From assembly GCA_021904315.1 (NCBI GenBank), contig CM038919.1:17415666-17479665 (forward strand): 64,000 nucleotides of DNA, in the 5' to 3' direction. The first letter of the stretch is position 1, and each line of letters begins with the position of its first letter. Below, one piece after another: positions 24,100-37,376 of the stretch. Position numbers and translations under genes: made by a program. The notes under the pieces are model-generated. The model made no database searches. It saw only the letters and a list, made by a program, of their open reading frames with translations, and had not been told where the DNA came from. The stretch is from Sphagnum magellanicum. Lineage: Eukaryota; Streptophyta; Sphagnopsida; Sphagnales; Sphagnaceae.

Positions 24100-25731
24100 T
24101 TTTCATTCCCCTTCTCTTTTTCTTTCTTTCTTTCCTTCTTTACAACATTCATCTTTATCGCCATCCTTTCCCTTCCCTCCTCTGTCTTTGTCTCCTCTCT
24201 CTCTCTCTCTCTCTCTCTGTGTTTTCCTCTCCACTTCCGTTCTTTGCTGCTGCTCCTTTCCCACAGCTGCTGGCTCGTCCTTCCTTCTTCCACTCTCTCG
24301 TCTGTCTCTCTTCTTCCGCCACAACACTGGCTCTCTTACGCACAACAAAAAAAAACAAACACACATCCCATCATCTTCTCTCTCTTTCTTTGTGTCTGTG
24401 TGTGTCTGTATTCTACTTTGTTGGTTGTGGTTTTGTTGTTGTTTTTTGTGTGTTTTTGGGTGGGGAGGGGAAGGGGGGGTTCTGCTTGTTTGTGTGTTTG
24501 TTTGAAGTTATCAATTTTTGCTTCCCAGGAACTCATTTGGATACTCTTGCTTTCTTTGCTTGCTGTCCAGCTGCAAGTTCACTACTACTTACTGCACATA
24601 GCTTGCTTTCTCTCTGACTTGCAGTGTTGCACAATCTCTGGATGCTTCCCAAAGTCTGGAACTGATCCATCTCCCTCCCTCCCTCCCGCTCGTGGCTATA
24701 ACAATTTCTGTGTTTTGTTAGAGAATCCTGTTGATATGTTATTTTCTCATGATTTGCACAGTAGTTGTTACTAAGGAGAAGGAGTTTTTTGGGTTTTTGT
24801 GTGTTTTGTTTTTGGTTGTTGTCCGGGTGTTGTTCGATGAGCTCGGGGGAATTCGTAGAAGCTATAGATTTTTGTTTGTGTGTGAGGATTGTGTTCGGTT
24901 CTTGTGGGTTCGCGCAGTTGTAAAAGTCCATGGTCTTTGCGAGTTTGTTGTTGGTGCAGCAGGTTCTTTGTTTACTGTCCACCAGTCCACTCTTTCTCCC
25001 TCCTCAACGTGCAGATCAACAACCATTACAACCACCCACTGGTCACGAGAGCAAAATTTGTACCAAAAGTAGTTTGCATGGAGATTGAAGAAGTTTGAGC
25101 TTGATGGGTGTTGTTGTTGTTTTGTTTTGTCGGGCTTCTTGTGGTTGGGTTTTAGGAGGCGAGGAGAAGATCAGAAACTGTCATCAGGTGTAAGAGTTGA
25201 GGAGACTCGAAGGCGAGATTCTGACCTGGTTTTCCAACAGTCTAGCGCTTGTCTAAGAGATCCGGGAGCTGTAGAGGATTTTGCACAACACGTGTAAGTG
25301 TGTGTGTGTGTGTGTTTTGGGTTGTCGATGGCGCTTGCATTGAAGTTCTGGAATTTAAGGGTCGGGATCAACGTCGCCAGAGCTTTCAAGATGCGAACTG
25401 GTCAAGAAGACCCATGCGGCAGCTGCTGCTGAACCCTCTTCGGCCTTGGAAAAACAAAATTGCTAAAAGAATGCGCTAGTACAGTCGTCGCAAATCCCAT
25501 ACCATTTTTCCTTTTGGTGAAGAAAGTCGGAGAAGACTAGCTTCAGCCGGCCGGGAATGCTTACAAACCTTGACAAGCTCTGGAAGTTTGTCGAGTTTGA
25601 GATTCACCTCTGGTCGATTGATTCAGTTTGTGTCTGCGCAACAATTCGCAGTCAGTGCGTGCGTGCCTGCGTCAAAACGATTCACTCAAGAGGAAGAAAG
25701 AAGAAGAGGGGAGAAGGGCTTCAGACTAGAT
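24100..25731 (+). promoter_or_regulatory. Pyrimidine-rich upstream region and leader of the bHLH gene
   Basis: The region moves from CT-rich DNA (a pure CT run at 24,196-24,219) into GT-rich leader-like sequence. Pyrimidine patches of this kind are common at plant core promoters. A CACGTG G-box lies at 25,289-25,294, overlapping a GTAAGT donor-like site at 25,294, so a leader intron is possible but its acceptor is not defined. ATG codons exist upstream of the chosen start, for example one at 25,557 opening an out-of-frame 105-residue frame that overlaps it, which could damp translation if included in the mRNA. The transcription start cannot be placed from sequence. Confidence 0.45.
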
Positions 25732-28700
25732 ATGGAAGATGTGGGGTTATGGCAAGCTTACGAGGCGCAAGCGCTCATGTACAACGCGGCGCCAGACAAC
25801 CACCAGACGGCGAGCGTTGCAGACTCCCCGGCGTGCACGCCGCAGCAATCGTCTTTCCTTCCTTGCTGGAATGAGAGCTGGTTGCATGCACCCAGAGGAC
25901 CTCACGAGGAAATTCACGACGTCTCGACGCTCGTCTCCACGCCTTCTCTACTCGTGGACACGGTCTCTTTCGAGCAGCGGCACCACCAGCAGTTCATCCA
26001 GGCGGTTTCTTCTTCTTCTTCTTCTCCCGAGCTTCTTCAAAACATTGTTGTGCCGTGCACTGGATCTGATGGCCTGTGGCAGCTACCGCACCACAGCAGC
26101 GGCGGCGGCAGCTCCCTCCTGGCTTCCGAGCTCTACAGCTGCAGCTCGGGAGGAGATGATCATTCCGAGTTGCACAAGTCGACGACGCAAGTCGGACACT
26201 TCTCCAACATGTCCATGGCTAGAACTTCCAATTCAGACTTCCAGCCGGGATACAACAACGACAAGCTCTTGATCCAACCTGCAACTCCTGGAGCTGCTTC
26301 TGCTGCTGCTGCTGCTGCTGCTGGTGGAGGTGGAGCTATGATGATGAGCACTAGGACTCATCAGTTTAGCGGAGGAACTGTGCCGCAAATGCATGCGACA
26401 TCAGCAGGCGGCTCTGTACATCGGGATTCCTGCCTGGACGAGCTTTTACAAAATCCTCACAAGCTTTATCAGCTTCCGGTTGTCGTTCCCGAGAAGATTC
26501 AGATGGCAGCAATCATGGATCCACGGTTCAGTCCCAGAGGCAATGGCGCTGCTGCTGCTACGATGAGTGCGCAGCAGGAGAATCTACCGCGGCAGACGGG
26601 AGTTGCAGCAGCTGGAGGGATGAAGAGCATGGCGAGCTTCAACCCCGGTCCCTATGTCAGTAGTAGTAGGAGTGCTGCTGCTCCTGCTCCTGCTGTTGGT
26701 GAGAGGCAGGAGCATGGCATCTTAGCAACGCACAAGACATGGTTCGAAAACAAGCCAGGCAACAATACTACTGCGCCCAACAACATGCCAGGGTTTGATC
26801 AACTGGGTGGATCTTCTGCACAGCGGATTGTCGCATCACAGCAGCAGCAAATGGTGGTTAGGCCTCAGTCGTTGGGGAATGAGTGGCCTTCCAGGAGGAT
26901 GATGTCTAGCATCCCTGTGGTGCCTTTGCCTGCTCCATGGTTGAAGCCAGTAGTTGCAGAGAGAACAAGCAGCATTGTCATCACGCAGCCAGAAGCAGCA
27001 GCAGGGACTACTAATGCTTTGAAGTGTGCCTTGCCAAGATGCCCTTCTCCTGCTGCTGCTGCTTCTTCTGGGAGCACTGTCGCCTTCATCAATTCTCGCA
27101 AGCGATCAATCTTGGTAAGATTTCTGTCATCCCTGTCCTCTTTCTTTATGAAACTTGTCTTCTTGTCTCTCTCTCCAGATGGTGTAAGATCTGTCTCTGC
27201 AGTAGCACGCCACTTCTTCACAAAGGCAATGCTCTTTCAGGAAGCAAGCTTCAGGCTTCTACTCATCAAGAAACATCATCATCATCTTCTTCTTCTGCTT
27301 CTTCACAAAGCAAATGCTCTTTCAGCATGCAATATTCTTCTCGTTAAGAGATAATCTTCCTCTTCCTCATGAAGCCTGGTATGCTCCTCTTTCACTCACA
27401 TTCTTCTCATCAGGCAACATGATCCTCTTCTTCAAAATCCCAAGCTCCTCTTTCACTAACATTCTTCTCATCAAGATTCATCATCTTCTTCATCAAAAAG
27501 TTCATGCTCTTACAGTAACATTCTTCTCATTGAGAAACACCATCATCTTCCTCTTCATCAAAAAGTTCATGCTCTTTCACAAATGTTCTTCTCATCAAGA
27601 AACATTGTCATCTTCCTCACCAAGTCCATGCTCATACAGTAAGGTTCTTCTCATTGAGAAGCATCATCTACTTCTTCACAAAGTCTTCCATGCTCATTCT
27701 CATCAAGAACCATCATGTCTTCTTCTTCACAAAGTCCACCATATTTCAATTCAATCCTTCTCAAGCAACATCATCTTCTCCTTCACAAAATCCATGCTCT
27801 TTCTCCTTGAAGCTTCTCATCAAGAAACATTGTTGTCATCTTCTTCACAAAGTCAAGATCACATATCTATTCTCCAATTGTCTTGTCATGGACTTGTAAA
27901 ACATAAAATTTTGGAGCATTTGAGAGATCATCACCATTGCACTTTGTGACAAATTTTTGTTGTTACAGCTGAAAGTTGTTGTATGCTGCTATATTATGCG
28001 GTTTTCCATCTTGATCCAGTTTCAGCAAACAGAGAAACTTGGTATTCAAGCATCAAGGTTACCTTGTTTCTTCAACTTCAGAGGGGTACATTTTTTGGGC
28101 ATTCCCTTCACTGAATTTACTGAGTAGGCCATCACTTGAAGCTTGGGTTGGCGAGATCACTTGTTGTAAGATCCAAGATAGCACATCGCTGTGGCAAATA
28201 CTACTAGTGTCATTGCTAGTATTCTCATGTGACATTGCTGTTACCGAATCTGTTGACATCTCTTGGATCTCTGTGATGTTTTTCTACTATCATGATCTGA
28301 TCACAGATAGGTCCTCTCCTCATTGCCGATTCAGACAATTCTCTAACAGGTTTTCTCTGAAATGGCTTTCTCCACAATGGGTTATTCACAGTGAAAGGAT
28401 GAGGAGCAATGTCATACATGTCTAGTACTCTTGGAGCCATTGAATTCCTCTTTTTGATTGCAGATATGGGACTTTACTGTCACAGCAGGCAATTGACTAA
28501 GTCATGTGGCAGGCACAAAGAGAGATTAACGAGTTTTTGTAGGGATGTTGGTGGGGATGGGTTTTGGGGGTTGGGGTTTAACTTCAGCAAGGGGACAGCT
28601 TTGAAGGAAGCTTTCAGAATATAGGAAAGAAGCCAGTGGCTGGAGGAGGTGTGCCATGGTCAGATCAGGATGGGTGCAGCCGATTGGAGTTTCTAAGCAC

Positions 28701-30027
28701 AGCAGCCCATAAGCAAGTATCTCAGAGCACAGCAAGTGGGAGCAGAGCTCTTGGCCCCGCTCTCAACACCAACCTGAAACCTCGGGCACGTCAAGGCAGT
28801 GCCAATGATCCACAAAGCATTGCAGCTCGGGTATAAATCTTCCTTCAACTGCATGCAGTTTAGGAGCTCTATTTTGAACATTCTTTAAGTCCCCTGATCT
28901 CAACTGCAATTGAATACATCAGCACATGCACCAGGAAGGATTTCCTTTGTAGGAGAATAAGCTCTTTATCATTGCCAGCTGAATCTGCTGGGACATCACA
29001 GGCATGTGTGTGTATTTTTGTTGTGTTAAGAGTCTAAATGTATTATTGTAAGGATCTGAAGATTTCTTCCCTATACACCACTCTTGGTACAGGTTCGGAG
29101 GGAGCGGATAAGTGAAAGACTCAAGTACCTGCAAGCCTTGATTCCTAATGGGGATAAGGTCAGCAGTTTCTCCTATCACATCATACCTGCATGATGAAAT
29201 CAGATCCTTTTCCTACAAGAAACAGCTAACACTTGTCTGGTTAGAGAAATTGAATGAAAGCTTAAAAACCAGCTGCCATAAGCACTAAAGAACAAAACCT
29301 TTCCAATTATTTTTTTCAGAGTGTTCCACTGCCAGGTTCATATTGTGTCAAAGATGGAACAACATCCAACATGTAAATGCCGATCTTTTGATGCCAATTA
29401 AGTGGAGGAGTTAGTTTGGTCACATAAGTGTGTCACATTGGCTACCTATTTGGCATGAATGTCTAACATTGGACCTCCATTCTGGCAGGTGGACATGGTC
29501 ACGATGCTTGAGAAGGCCATCAACTACGTCCAGTGTCTTGAACTCCAGATTCGGGTATGCTAATGTCATGACTTAGAGAATCCAGTCTCTGTCCAACATC
29601 ATGTCACAGGTCTGATGAATTCAGACCACTTTTGGATGCCTGGTAGGGGCTCCTAAGTTTTACATAAGGGTAACAGTTTGAAATCAAATTACCAGCGGTT
29701 TTGAAACTGAGAATGAATGGCCAATTTCTCTGTGGTGGAGCTCTAAGAATGAAGACAGTCTTGCAACTTATGTTCACAACAGTATAGAGTTTTAAACTTT
29801 CTCTGCTGTCTCTGTATCTACAGATGCTCAAGGATGACTCAGTTTGGCCAAAGGCACTCGGAGCATTGCCCACTACATTCCATGAGTTGCTGGAGATTGC
29901 TGGACCAGAATTTGCAGGGTCAGGACAAAGCAAGGCTGATGTTGCAGAATTGAAACCAAAAATAAGCGCAGAATCAATTGGGGAGGATCCTGCAAACCCT
30001 CCACCTCTCACTCACACTATACACTAA
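25732..30027 (+). CDS. bHLH transcription factor, atypical group VIII (RSL/HEC-like)
   Basis: Probable nuclear DNA-binding regulator. Five coding exons fit by frame and splice sites: 25,732-27,114; 28,588-28,830; 29,093-29,158; 29,489-29,554; 29,824-30,027. All introns are phase 0 and the product is about 653 residues. Residues 1-461 are Ser/Ala/Gln-rich with a poly-Ala run and no domain. The bHLH domain covers roughly 530-590: DPQSIAARVRRERISERL basic/helix 1, the loop with IPNGDKVD, then helix 2 with MLEKAINYVQCLELQI. The usual Glu-9 of the basic region is Ala (A541), as in the atypical group VIII proteins, so classic E-box binding is not assured. A short conserved-looking tail begins LKDDSVWPKALG. 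The ATG is chosen because upstream in-frame sequence is leader-like. Group VIII members control root hairs, rhizoids and reproductive tissues; the exact subgroup here is uncertain. The first intron join is the least certain. Confidence 0.85.
27115..28587 (+). other. First coding intron of the bHLH gene
   Basis: Donor GTAAGA at 27,115, acceptor TTCAG ending at 28,587. Joining keeps frame and gives SRKRSIL followed by QGDSFEGSFQN. The acceptor has a modest pyrimidine tract, so an additional small exon or alternative acceptor remains possible. Confidence 0.6.
27220..27900 (+). repeat. Decayed tandem repeat inside the bHLH intron
   Basis: Blocks such as TTCTTCTCATCAAGAAACAT, CATCTTCTTCTTCACAAAG and CATGCTCTTTCA recur about ten times with an irregular spacing near 50-70 bp. 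Several units end in a CTTTCAG or TACAG acceptor-like sequence. The 211-residue frame across 27,314-27,949 is created by this repeat. Confidence 0.75.
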
Positions 30028-30523
30028 AATGTAGCAGGGGAAATGCATTTTAGTTGTGTACTAATGTATGGAACAGGACCCATCTTTTCATCTTCATGTA
30101 GCATAGTGCTGTAGGGCTTGAAACAAATAATAGAATTTGGGAGGGCTTTCTGTGAACATGGGCAGATCAAAATTGATGCCTTCTGTTCACCTTAAACCCT
30201 GACCCTAGAGTAGAATCTAGGGACCTTTGATTTCTTCATTTTCAGATATAGTGTTGTTTTTTTCATGCCCTCAGGGTGACATATCATTCTTGTGCTGATT
30301 TTTGTACCATGGTTTAAGCAACAGACAGGACCCAAGTTATTCTTGCTGTACCTTGGCATGTGTTTTGCCTTCATCATCAGACGGTGAATCCTCACTATTC
30401 TAGTACCAGTCAGGACCCCCTGGATCCTGGCCTGCAACAGTCCTGAAAGCTACTTTGTGCCTGGTAACCAACACTATTAAACTTCCAAGTTTCTAGTTTT
30501 TCTCAACTGTTTGGCAATTCATA

Positions 30524-30722
30524 GGCGAATCAATAGCAGTGGCAAAACTGTGAATCAATAGTGGTGGCAAATCTGTGAGTCAATAGTGGTGGCAAATCTG
30601 TGAATCAGTAGCGGTGGCAAATCTGTGAGTCAATAGTGGTGGCAAATCTGTGAATCAGTAGCGGTGGCAAATCTGTGAGTCAATAGTGGTGGCAAATCTG
30701 TGAATCAATATCGGTGGCAAAT
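30524..30722 (+). repeat. 25 bp minisatellite, about 8 copies
   Basis: The unit reads approximately GTGAATCAATAGTGGTGGCAAATCT. Copies alternate GAATCAGTAGCGG and GAGTCAATAGTGG, so a two-unit block was duplicated. It lies about 500 bp past the bHLH stop codon and could be within or just beyond the 3' UTR. Confidence 0.85.
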
Positions 30723-32640
30723 TGCAGATGGTCAATTCATCTTTAACAAAAGCTTAGGTTCACTTAGCTGAAACTCAAGCTTTCCAAAGGTTGTAGAGTT
30801 TTACAGATGTATGCACAGACACAGACAGAGAGAGAGAGAGAGGATGACCAAAGCTTGGATCCTTCTCAACAGGAAGCTGGTCCATAGTTGCCTTCTTCAC
30901 CAAATAAGATTTAACTGCCTGCCTACAACGGTTCAAATTCTGCTAATGGGAAAATATTACACCAGATTAATTGCATGCAATCGGTATCATATACACTACT
31001 GCATGGTGATATACTTACCTATAGGGCCACTATGACTAGAAAGCCATTAAAACTTATAAATAGGAAACCTGCGAAGAGAGTTTGGGTTCTTGGATTTCAT
31101 TGGAAAACGAGTATTTGCATGAACTGGGAATGAATTCTGGACTAGTTGTGACCAACAACCTTCTAATGAAAGCCTTGTTGTAAGGTTGCAAGAGTATTGA
31201 ATGTAGGAAAAAAATTTAGTTTGTCACAAATTAACTCTAGTACCAATTCTTCAAGCTACGCAATTGATTGGATTGTTGGCAAAATCCAACAGAAGGAACA
31301 CTAAGGGTCAAGTCTCTTCATCTTCTTCATCTTCAAAACTGTGGATACACACAATGAAGCAAATTCACACTCTCACAATTCCTGATTTTTCATGAGTTCA
31401 ATTGCTTACATGGCAACTTGTTCCTATTTGGAAATGTGTAATGTATTATGTGAGGGGTCAAGACTCTCATGACACCATAAAACTATTTCTAGAAGAAAAC
31501 CATTCTTACCTTTGTCTTATTGTATCATTGATCATCTTATGAACAAGCAAGTCATTATGGTAGGTTCAAACTAAGTTTCTTTAGTTTGCAAGGAGGATAT
31601 TGAAACTTGGAGTTATATTGTCCATGTGTAATATTTGATCATCATTTTTGCATTTGTCTAGGATGGAGAGCAATCTTTTCCTTGAAAACTTCATTAGAGG
31701 ACCTTGGGGACATAAGAGCTTGAAAGTTGAAATTTAATGTTCATACATAGATAGGCTTGTGAATGACTGCTTAGAAACTCAAAGGAGGTTGAATCCTCAC
31801 ACATTGTTCCTCTACTTCAAAAGTTGAATGAATATTTGTAGCCCTTCACCTAATGCTTCCAATGTTGCAAAAATTGTTCAATTCAACAAATAAATGGGGA
31901 ATATATGGGGTGTTTGGTGGAAAGGGGTTGTTTAGTGTTTGATGGTGGGTGAACTATGATTTAGGGTTTTGAGCTTGAAATCTTTGATCGTTGCATCTTT
32001 GGTTTTGGAAGTTTTGTAAAGCCCTAGTTGGTGCATCCATCGGGTTTTTAATCACTCAAAATGGACTAAAAATGAAGAAGATATGGGGTTGAAATTACAC
32101 CGAACTAGAGGAGGGTCTAAAGCAATTCTTCCAAAAAAATTGAAGCAAACTATCATTCATCCTCTTCCTTCCTTCTTGTGTTCTTTGCGTTGTTCCTTTA
32201 CTTTTGATGCTCAAAAAACATTTGTAACACTCAAGTTTGTGCATCCAATGACACAAAAATCACTTAATTTGGTTAATGAATGAGAAGAAAATATTGGATA
32301 TTGTTTGATGATGGGCAACTCTACTCTAGATCATATCCATAGCTTACAATGAGAAGGAAAATATTGTATGTATATGGGTAATGATGAGCTTATATATCTC
32401 AAAACAAGCCTCAAAGGTGATGGCCAATGTTTTTATTTTGACAAAATATCCACACTTGGTAACCAAAAAAAAGGAGCTTTGAATCCTACAAATGTTTTTT
32501 GGGGAAACAATTGGCACAAAATTTTCATATTTCAATTTTTAAAAAGCCAAATTTGCCAATTGCTAGAATATAGTGGGGTTCCAAAATTAATTCTACATTG
32601 CTCTATGGCTAATGTGAAAACCTTGTTAAATGTCCTTTAC
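30723..32640. other. Intergenic, no gene recognised
   Basis: Contains a short (AG)n run at 30,826-30,842. Frames of up to 108 residues (32,368-32,694, which runs into the LTR) match nothing I recognise. Confidence 0.45.
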
Positions 32641-32644
32641 CTAT

Positions 32645-32873
32645 TGGAAATCTTATATCCTACAATTCACTCTTATCTTAGAAAACTCGCATAAATATTA
32701 ACTTTACTCTTGCACAAGAATTAAATGTATTGATATATTAAAAGTGCTAAAAAACTCTAGACTTTATACTTGTTTAGACATAATGTTTGATATATGTTTT
32801 TAATAGTTGTAATTTTTGTAAACTTCTAAGGTTTTAATTTTAAGGTTCCAAATTAAGATTTCAATATCTACCA
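32645..32873 (-). repeat. 3' LTR of the copia element
   Basis: 229 bp, TGGAAAT...CTACCA on the plus strand. Pairs with 37,377-37,601. Confidence 0.85.
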
Positions 32874-35800
32874 ATACTCCCACTTATTGCAACACTTAGT
32901 TGAACTTAAGATTACTTAAACCTTAGAAGAGGAAAGAGGACATTGATGTTGAATTTTTGTTTTCATGGATTTCAAGCTCACTTTTGAAATGTAAGTGTTT
33001 GATCTTTTCTAAGCTTTTTGTCAACACATTTGCTCTCATATCTTTTTTTCCCACAAAATATGATTTGCAAGTCTTTTCGTGCCACAACTTTTATGAAATG
33101 ATGTCTAACTTCAAAATGCTTAGATCATGAATGATATTTCAAATTATGACATAGAACAATGGTGCTTTGATTGTCACAAAACAAATTTGTTATTGTCATT
33201 TGTTTTTCTTGCACTTTTTCTAATAACAATGCAACCAAATTGCCTCTTTAGAGGCTAAGTTCATAGAAATATACTCAACTTAAGTAGAATAAGGTTATAA
33301 TATTTTTGTGCTTGCTTAACTAACATACAATGACATTGGAGTGGAAAAAACAATAGCCAAACGTTGAATGTTGAATATCCAATTGCCAACCCAATTTGCA
33401 TTTGAAAAACCTATTAGGGTCCAACCATGCTATATGGAGCCACACATGCCCTCATAGACCATTTCTTTTTTTATGTTTTTTTGAGGAATATTCTTACAAT
33501 CTTTTTAATACATTTTTCAAAAAAACATTAACAATCTTTAAAGTTTTTTTGATACTATTGTGTGAAGGTGTATATTTAAAAATATCCCAAAATATGTTAA
33601 AAAACAATCTTTTCAAGTTATGCTTTCAATGTCAAAATTGTTTTTAAACAATGATTACAAGTCCTTAAAAATGTAAATTACGTATTTTTTACTGATTAAA
33701 TTGATTTTAAATTTTTATGATATGTACACAATTTATTCACAATAATATTTTATTAAAAAAATTATAATTTTTTTTTGTTCACAATTCAAAATTCGAAAAA
33801 TCAAATAGTGGTTACAATTGCTAATGGCACATGTTAATATGACTACACCCATCAAAATGAGTTCTTTAGTCTTTGTTGAATGCTATTTTAATCCATGGTG
33901 TAGTGTCCCTTTGAGATATTTGAAAATGCATTTCAAGTCTTCTTTCCAATGAACAATTCTAAAATTTGATATATTGAACAACACTCCAACTACAAAGGCA
34001 ATATCAGGATATGTACAAACCATATCGTACATTAAATTTCCCACTATAGTTTGATAAGGAATTTTTTTCATTTCGTTAAGTTCTTGAAGAGTTTTTGGAA
34101 CTTGTTCTTTAGTCAGCTTAAGTCCAACTTTCATGAGGGTCATGGCTGAATTAATATTTTCAAGATTAAAGCATGTTAAAATTGTCTTTATGTAGTTGGT
34201 TTGATGTAAGATCATTGTATGGTTGTCTTTGTTTCTGTCACTAAATGGCAAGATAATATTCAATAGGCCTTAAATATTTCATGTTGAATTTAGAAGATGA
34301 ACTTATTTTATATGCTTCAACAAGCCATCAAAGTCATTACACACTAATAGAGAGTCATCCACATATAATAATTTGACCAAAAAGTTGTTATGTTCTTGAT
34401 ACACATAAATTGTCATGTTTGAATTTCATCGAATGAACTTGCATGTTTTTAAGGAAAGATTAAATATTCATTCCATGCTCTGGGTGATTGTTTAAATTCA
34501 TATAAATTCTTTTTCATTTTGCAAATTTTATGTTGACTATCAAGGTCAAGACAAATCCTTTTGGTTGCTTCATGTAAATTTCTTCTTGAAAGAATTTATT
34601 CAAAAAGGTTGTCTTGACATCCATTTGATGTACTTCATAATTTTTGTTTGTTGCTAAGGCTAAAAGTACTCTTATTGATGCAATTTTCATTACAAGGGAA
34701 ATTTTTTCATGATAATCAAGTCCATGTATTTGTGAATAACCCTTGGCTACAAGTCTTGCCTTATATTTATCAATGCTACCATTTGCTTTTAATTTCCTCT
34801 TAAACACCCACCTACATCCTACTTTATTTTTACCTTTTGGGAAGTTATTTAACTCTCATGTTCCATTTTGAATCAATGACTTATATTCTCTAACAATAGC
34901 ATTTTCCCATTCTTGTTTTTTTGTACTAGACATAGCTTCTTTATATGTCATTGGTTCAAATAATGGACTTGTTGACAATGTTCTAATGGTTATCATTGAG
35001 TCAAATTTAAGTCTATTTAAAGGTTTATGTTGTCTTTCAAATCTTCTTGAAATAAATGCTTCATTCACCTAAATTTCTTCTTCAATGAAGGTTGCTCAAG
35101 AATGATCTTCATCTTCAAAACTTGAGTACTCTTCTGCAATTGTTCATCTTTAGAAGGTGTTGTTGGAGCTAGAGATTTATTTGGGATGCTTGCTGAAATT
35201 TCACTATTTTCAATGGGAGAAGTAAAACCATTCATGTCTTCAAATATTCCAACACTTTCTCCTTCTTCTTAAAAGACTACATATCTACTATAAAATGCCC
35301 TTCTACTCTTGGTATTGTACAAATTATATCCTTTAATCCCTTTTGTGTATCCAATGAAAACACATTATAATGATTTAGGTTTCAATTTCCTTCTTCTTTC
35401 TTTAGGGATGTGGTTAGAGGCTTTACACCCAAAGATTTTCAAGTTAGTTATTGAGGGTTTCTCTCCATTGCAAACTTCTTTTTAAACTTTTATAAAAACT
35501 AATTTGGTTGGTAGTCTATTTTGAATATATTTAATAGTTACAATTGCTTTAGCCCAATAGTTTAGTGGTAAATTAACATATTGTAACATACTAAAAACAC
35601 TTTCTTGTAGTGTTATTCTGGATTATAGCTTATAGATAATTGTTTTGTTATCCCATTTTCTTTGCAAAATTTATTGAACTCAAGATAAGTATATTTCCCC
35701 CCATTGTTAGATTTGAATATTTTAAGTAATTTCTTAGTTTGTTTCTTTGCTAATGCTTTGAATTTTTTGAACTTTTCAAAATTTTGATTTTTAAATCTTA

Positions 35801-37376
35801 GAAAGTTGATTATTGTTCTTCTTGAAAAATCATCAATGAATGTAATCAAAATAAAGTGCCCCACCTAATGACATTACTTTCATAAGACCACAAATATTAT
35901 AATGAACTATTTCTAAGGGTTCTATAGCTCTTTGCCCCCATTCTTTTGGAAACTTTGACCTATGATGTTTCCCTTATAAACAACTTTTACAAATTTCCAA
36001 ATTTGTTACTTTTAATAATGAAAATCCACTTACTAAGTTGGAATTCCCTATACTTACATGGCTTAATATTTTATGGCATAATTCTAATTTTGACATTTGT
36101 GATTTGTTTAAAATAAGACTTGCGTGTTAAGGAACTTGTTTTAACTTATAAATATCATCTTCTAAGATTGCCTTTGCTACAATTTCTTTTACTTCATCTT
36201 ATATTGTGCAGATGTTGGAATAAGACTTTGTATCTAGTTTGAATTATTTTTCTCACTAAAAGTAAGTTCTTTTATAAACTTGGGATATGCAATACATCTT
36301 TCACCAAAATTTTCTCATTATTCAACAGTTTAAAAGTGATTTGACCATAGCCTATTATGGCTAATTTGCTATCATCTCCTAACAATACAAAGTAATTTTG
36401 TGAACTTTTTTCGTACTTTACAAATTGATCTTCATTTGAGGTCATATGTTGTGTAACCCCAGAGTCTATGTACCAAATTTCTTTTTTTATTTAATAGTTG
36501 CTATAAGAGAAAAAAATTGTGAAATGAAATTTTTTTTTATGAAAAATAACATTCCCTTGTGCTTTTCTCCTTTCACCTTTTTCTTTCATTTGCAATCCTA
36601 ACTCTACAATCCTTAATCATATGACCTCATTTCTTGCAATATAAACATTTCATTATAAGTAAAATTCTTATTTGTCTTAAGAAATTTTTTATGTTGTGTG
36701 AATTTTTTCTTTTGAAATTTCCCTCTAGCCAAATTTGAAAGACCACTTTCCCCTTGTCTTAATTCTTTAAGTAAAATACCTATGATTCCACTTATTGTAA
36801 GGTTTGTTTGACTTGACAATGATATTACCAAACCATCATATGATTTTGGTAGTGTCCCAAGAAGTAATATTGTTGTTTCACTTTCAACAATTATTGTGCC
36901 AATTAGTCTTTTAGTCAATTAAATTTATTTAGATGTTGTTCAATTGAGTTAAATTTTACCATCTTCAAACCATAAAACTATTTCATAGCATGTACCTTTG
37001 ATAGCACATCTTTTGTTTGAAAGATGGATTGCGATTGATACCAAATCTTTTTAGATGTTTTCAAGGAACTCACATGATGTAAATTGCTATCTTTTAATCT
37101 CATCAACAAATTTGCCTTTGCTTTTACATCTTTCTTATCCCATGGAAGTTGATTATTTATTGTTGTCGGTTTAGGGATTGATCCATCAACTATCCCCCAT
37201 AAATCCTCATCTATTAAAATAGATTCCATGTGAATTTTCCACATATCATAATTGTTACCATTAAAACTATCTTCAAACTTTGATTATACAAAAAAATATC
37301 TTGTAAATGTAGGAGATGATGGTTTTGAACTAGAGGTTATGATTCTTAACTTATTACTTTTGTTCTGATACCATAT

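Noticed and set aside
24059-24774. Long plus and minus open frames of 130-176 residues
   Set aside because: They run through CT- and GT-rich simple sequence in several overlapping frames and show no domain; this is leader or promoter DNA of the bHLH gene.
25739-26351. Alternative-frame proteins within bHLH exon 1, including a 177-residue one
   Set aside because: Shadows of a GC-rich, Ser/Ala-coding exon; the called frame continues into a real bHLH domain.
27314-27949. 211-residue protein after the bHLH first exon
   Set aside because: Open only because the intronic repeat lacks stops in this frame; rich in repeated HQE and SSS patterns and removed by the predicted intron.
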